In this document: positions 5,117-5,715 of the stretch, piece by piece
Layout of the letters: every line of letters begins with the position of its first letter
How positions within the stretch are numbered: the stretch's first letter is position 1
Source of the DNA: Pseudomonas sp.
GTDB lineage: Bacteria; Pseudomonadota; Gammaproteobacteria; Pseudomonadales; Pseudomonadaceae
Direction: 5' to 3'
NCBI GenBank assembly: GCA_003523465.1
Contig: DQAA01000585.1
Span: 2,791-8,505, forward strand
DNA: 5,715 nt
The notes under the pieces: model-generated
Database searches by the model: none
Told to the model about the DNA's origin: nothing
What the model saw: only the letters and a program-made list of their open reading frames with translations
Made by a program: the position numbers and the translations under genes

Positions 5117-5715
5117 ATGCTGCAGTTCGAAAACGTTTCCACCTTCTATGGCAAGATCCAGGCGCTGCACTCGGTCAACGTGGAAATCAACCAGGGCGAG
5201 ATCGTCACCCTGATCGGCGCCAACGGTGCCGGCAAGTCCACCTTGCTGATGACCCTGTGCGGTTCTCCCCAGGCCCATAGCGGCAGCATTCGCTACCTGG
5301 GCGAGGAACTGGTCGGCCAGTCGTCCTCGCACATCATGCGCAAGAGCATCGCCGTGGTTCCGGAAGGTCGCCGGGTGTTCTCGCGCCTGACCGTCGAGGA
5401 AAACCTGGCCATGGGCGGTTTCTTCACCGACAAGGGCGATTACCAGGAGCAACTGGACAAGGTCCTGCACCTGTTCCCGCGTCTGAAGGAGCGCTACAGC
5501 CAGCGTGGCGGCACCATGTCCGGCGGCGAGCAGCAGATGCTCGCCATCGGTCGCGCGCTGATGAGCAAGCCCAAGCTGCTGCTGCTCGACGAGCCGTCGC
5601 TGGGCCTCGCGCCGATCATCATCCAGCAGATCTTCGACATCATCGAACAGCTGCGCCGTGACGGCGTGACGGTGTTCCTGGTGGAGCAGAACGCCAACCA
5701 GGCGCTGAAACTGGC
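5117..5715 (+). CDS. braG: Branched-chain amino acid ABC transporter ATP-binding protein BraG (LivF), cut by the window edge
   Basis: The first 199 codons are present, and the frame is still open at the right edge. LivF/BraG proteins are about 233-237 residues, so some 35 are missing. This is the second ATPase of the LIV importer. Visible motifs are Walker A GANGAGKST (residues 34-42), PEGRRVF (82-88) with Glu83 where the Q-loop Gln normally stands, signature MSGGE (134-138), Walker B LLLLDEP (154-160, catalytic Glu159), D-loop SLGLAP and FLVEQNA (187-193) with Gln191 in place of the switch His. These two replacements are shared with E. coli LivF, so they are family traits and not damage. The ATG at 5117 directly follows the braF stop, and GGGGGA at 5104-5109 is seven bases upstream. 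Confidence 0.96.
   Translation, partial: MLQFENVSTFYGKIQALHSVNVEINQGEIVTLIGANGAGKSTLLMTLCGSPQAHSGSIRYLGEELVGQSSSHIMRKSIAVVPEGRRVFSRLTVEENLAMGGFFTDKGDYQEQLDKVLHLFPRLKERYSQRGGTMSGGEQQMLAIGRALMSKPKLLLLDEPSLGLAPIIIQQIFDIIEQLRRDGVTVFLVEQNANQALKL

Noticed and set aside
4181..5470. 429-codon minus-strand open frame opposite braE, braF and braG
   Set aside because: Antisense shadow of recognised ATPase genes with no family resemblance of its own.

Overview
The window is a piece of a high-GC gammaproteobacterial chromosome, most likely a fluorescent-type Pseudomonas. The evidence is the strong G/C preference at third codon positions, the close match of the proteins to the Pseudomonas Bra system as I remember it, and a DUF2288 gene divergent from braC. 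This is inferred from the sequence alone; I cannot name the species.

Layout. Bases 1-170 contain no gene. They hold three NtrC-box-like sequences (centres near 60, 119 and 150) and a possible sigma-54 -24 element cut by the left edge. Bases 171-467 (minus strand) encode a 98-residue DUF2288-type protein with its own candidate sigma-70 promoter. Bases 468-831 are a 364-base divergent intergenic region. It contains a perfect 16-bp palindrome at 689-704, a weak braC promoter candidate, a small hairpin at 749-763 and an A-rich segment before the braC ribosome binding site. From 832 to the right edge runs the branched-chain amino acid ABC importer operon: braC (periplasmic binding protein), a strong intrinsic terminator, a structured 170-base spacer, then braD, braE, braF and braG. 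The last four are tightly packed (ATGA, ATGA and TAA-ATG junctions). braG is cut by the right edge.

How the genes work together. BraC captures leucine, isoleucine or valine in the periplasm and delivers it to the BraD-BraE membrane channel. The BraF and BraG ATPases drive transport. The terminator after braC should make braC mRNA more abundant than the permease and ATPase mRNA, as expected for a binding protein needed in excess. All binding-pocket residues known from E. coli LivJ are present in BraC, and both ATPases keep intact Walker A, Walker B and signature motifs.

The coding part is ordinary and well understood. The least explained parts are non-coding: the NtrC-like cluster at the left edge, the palindrome upstream of braC, and the leader regions before braC and braD. 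I see no mobile element, CRISPR array, tRNA or rRNA, and no sign of a wholly new system.
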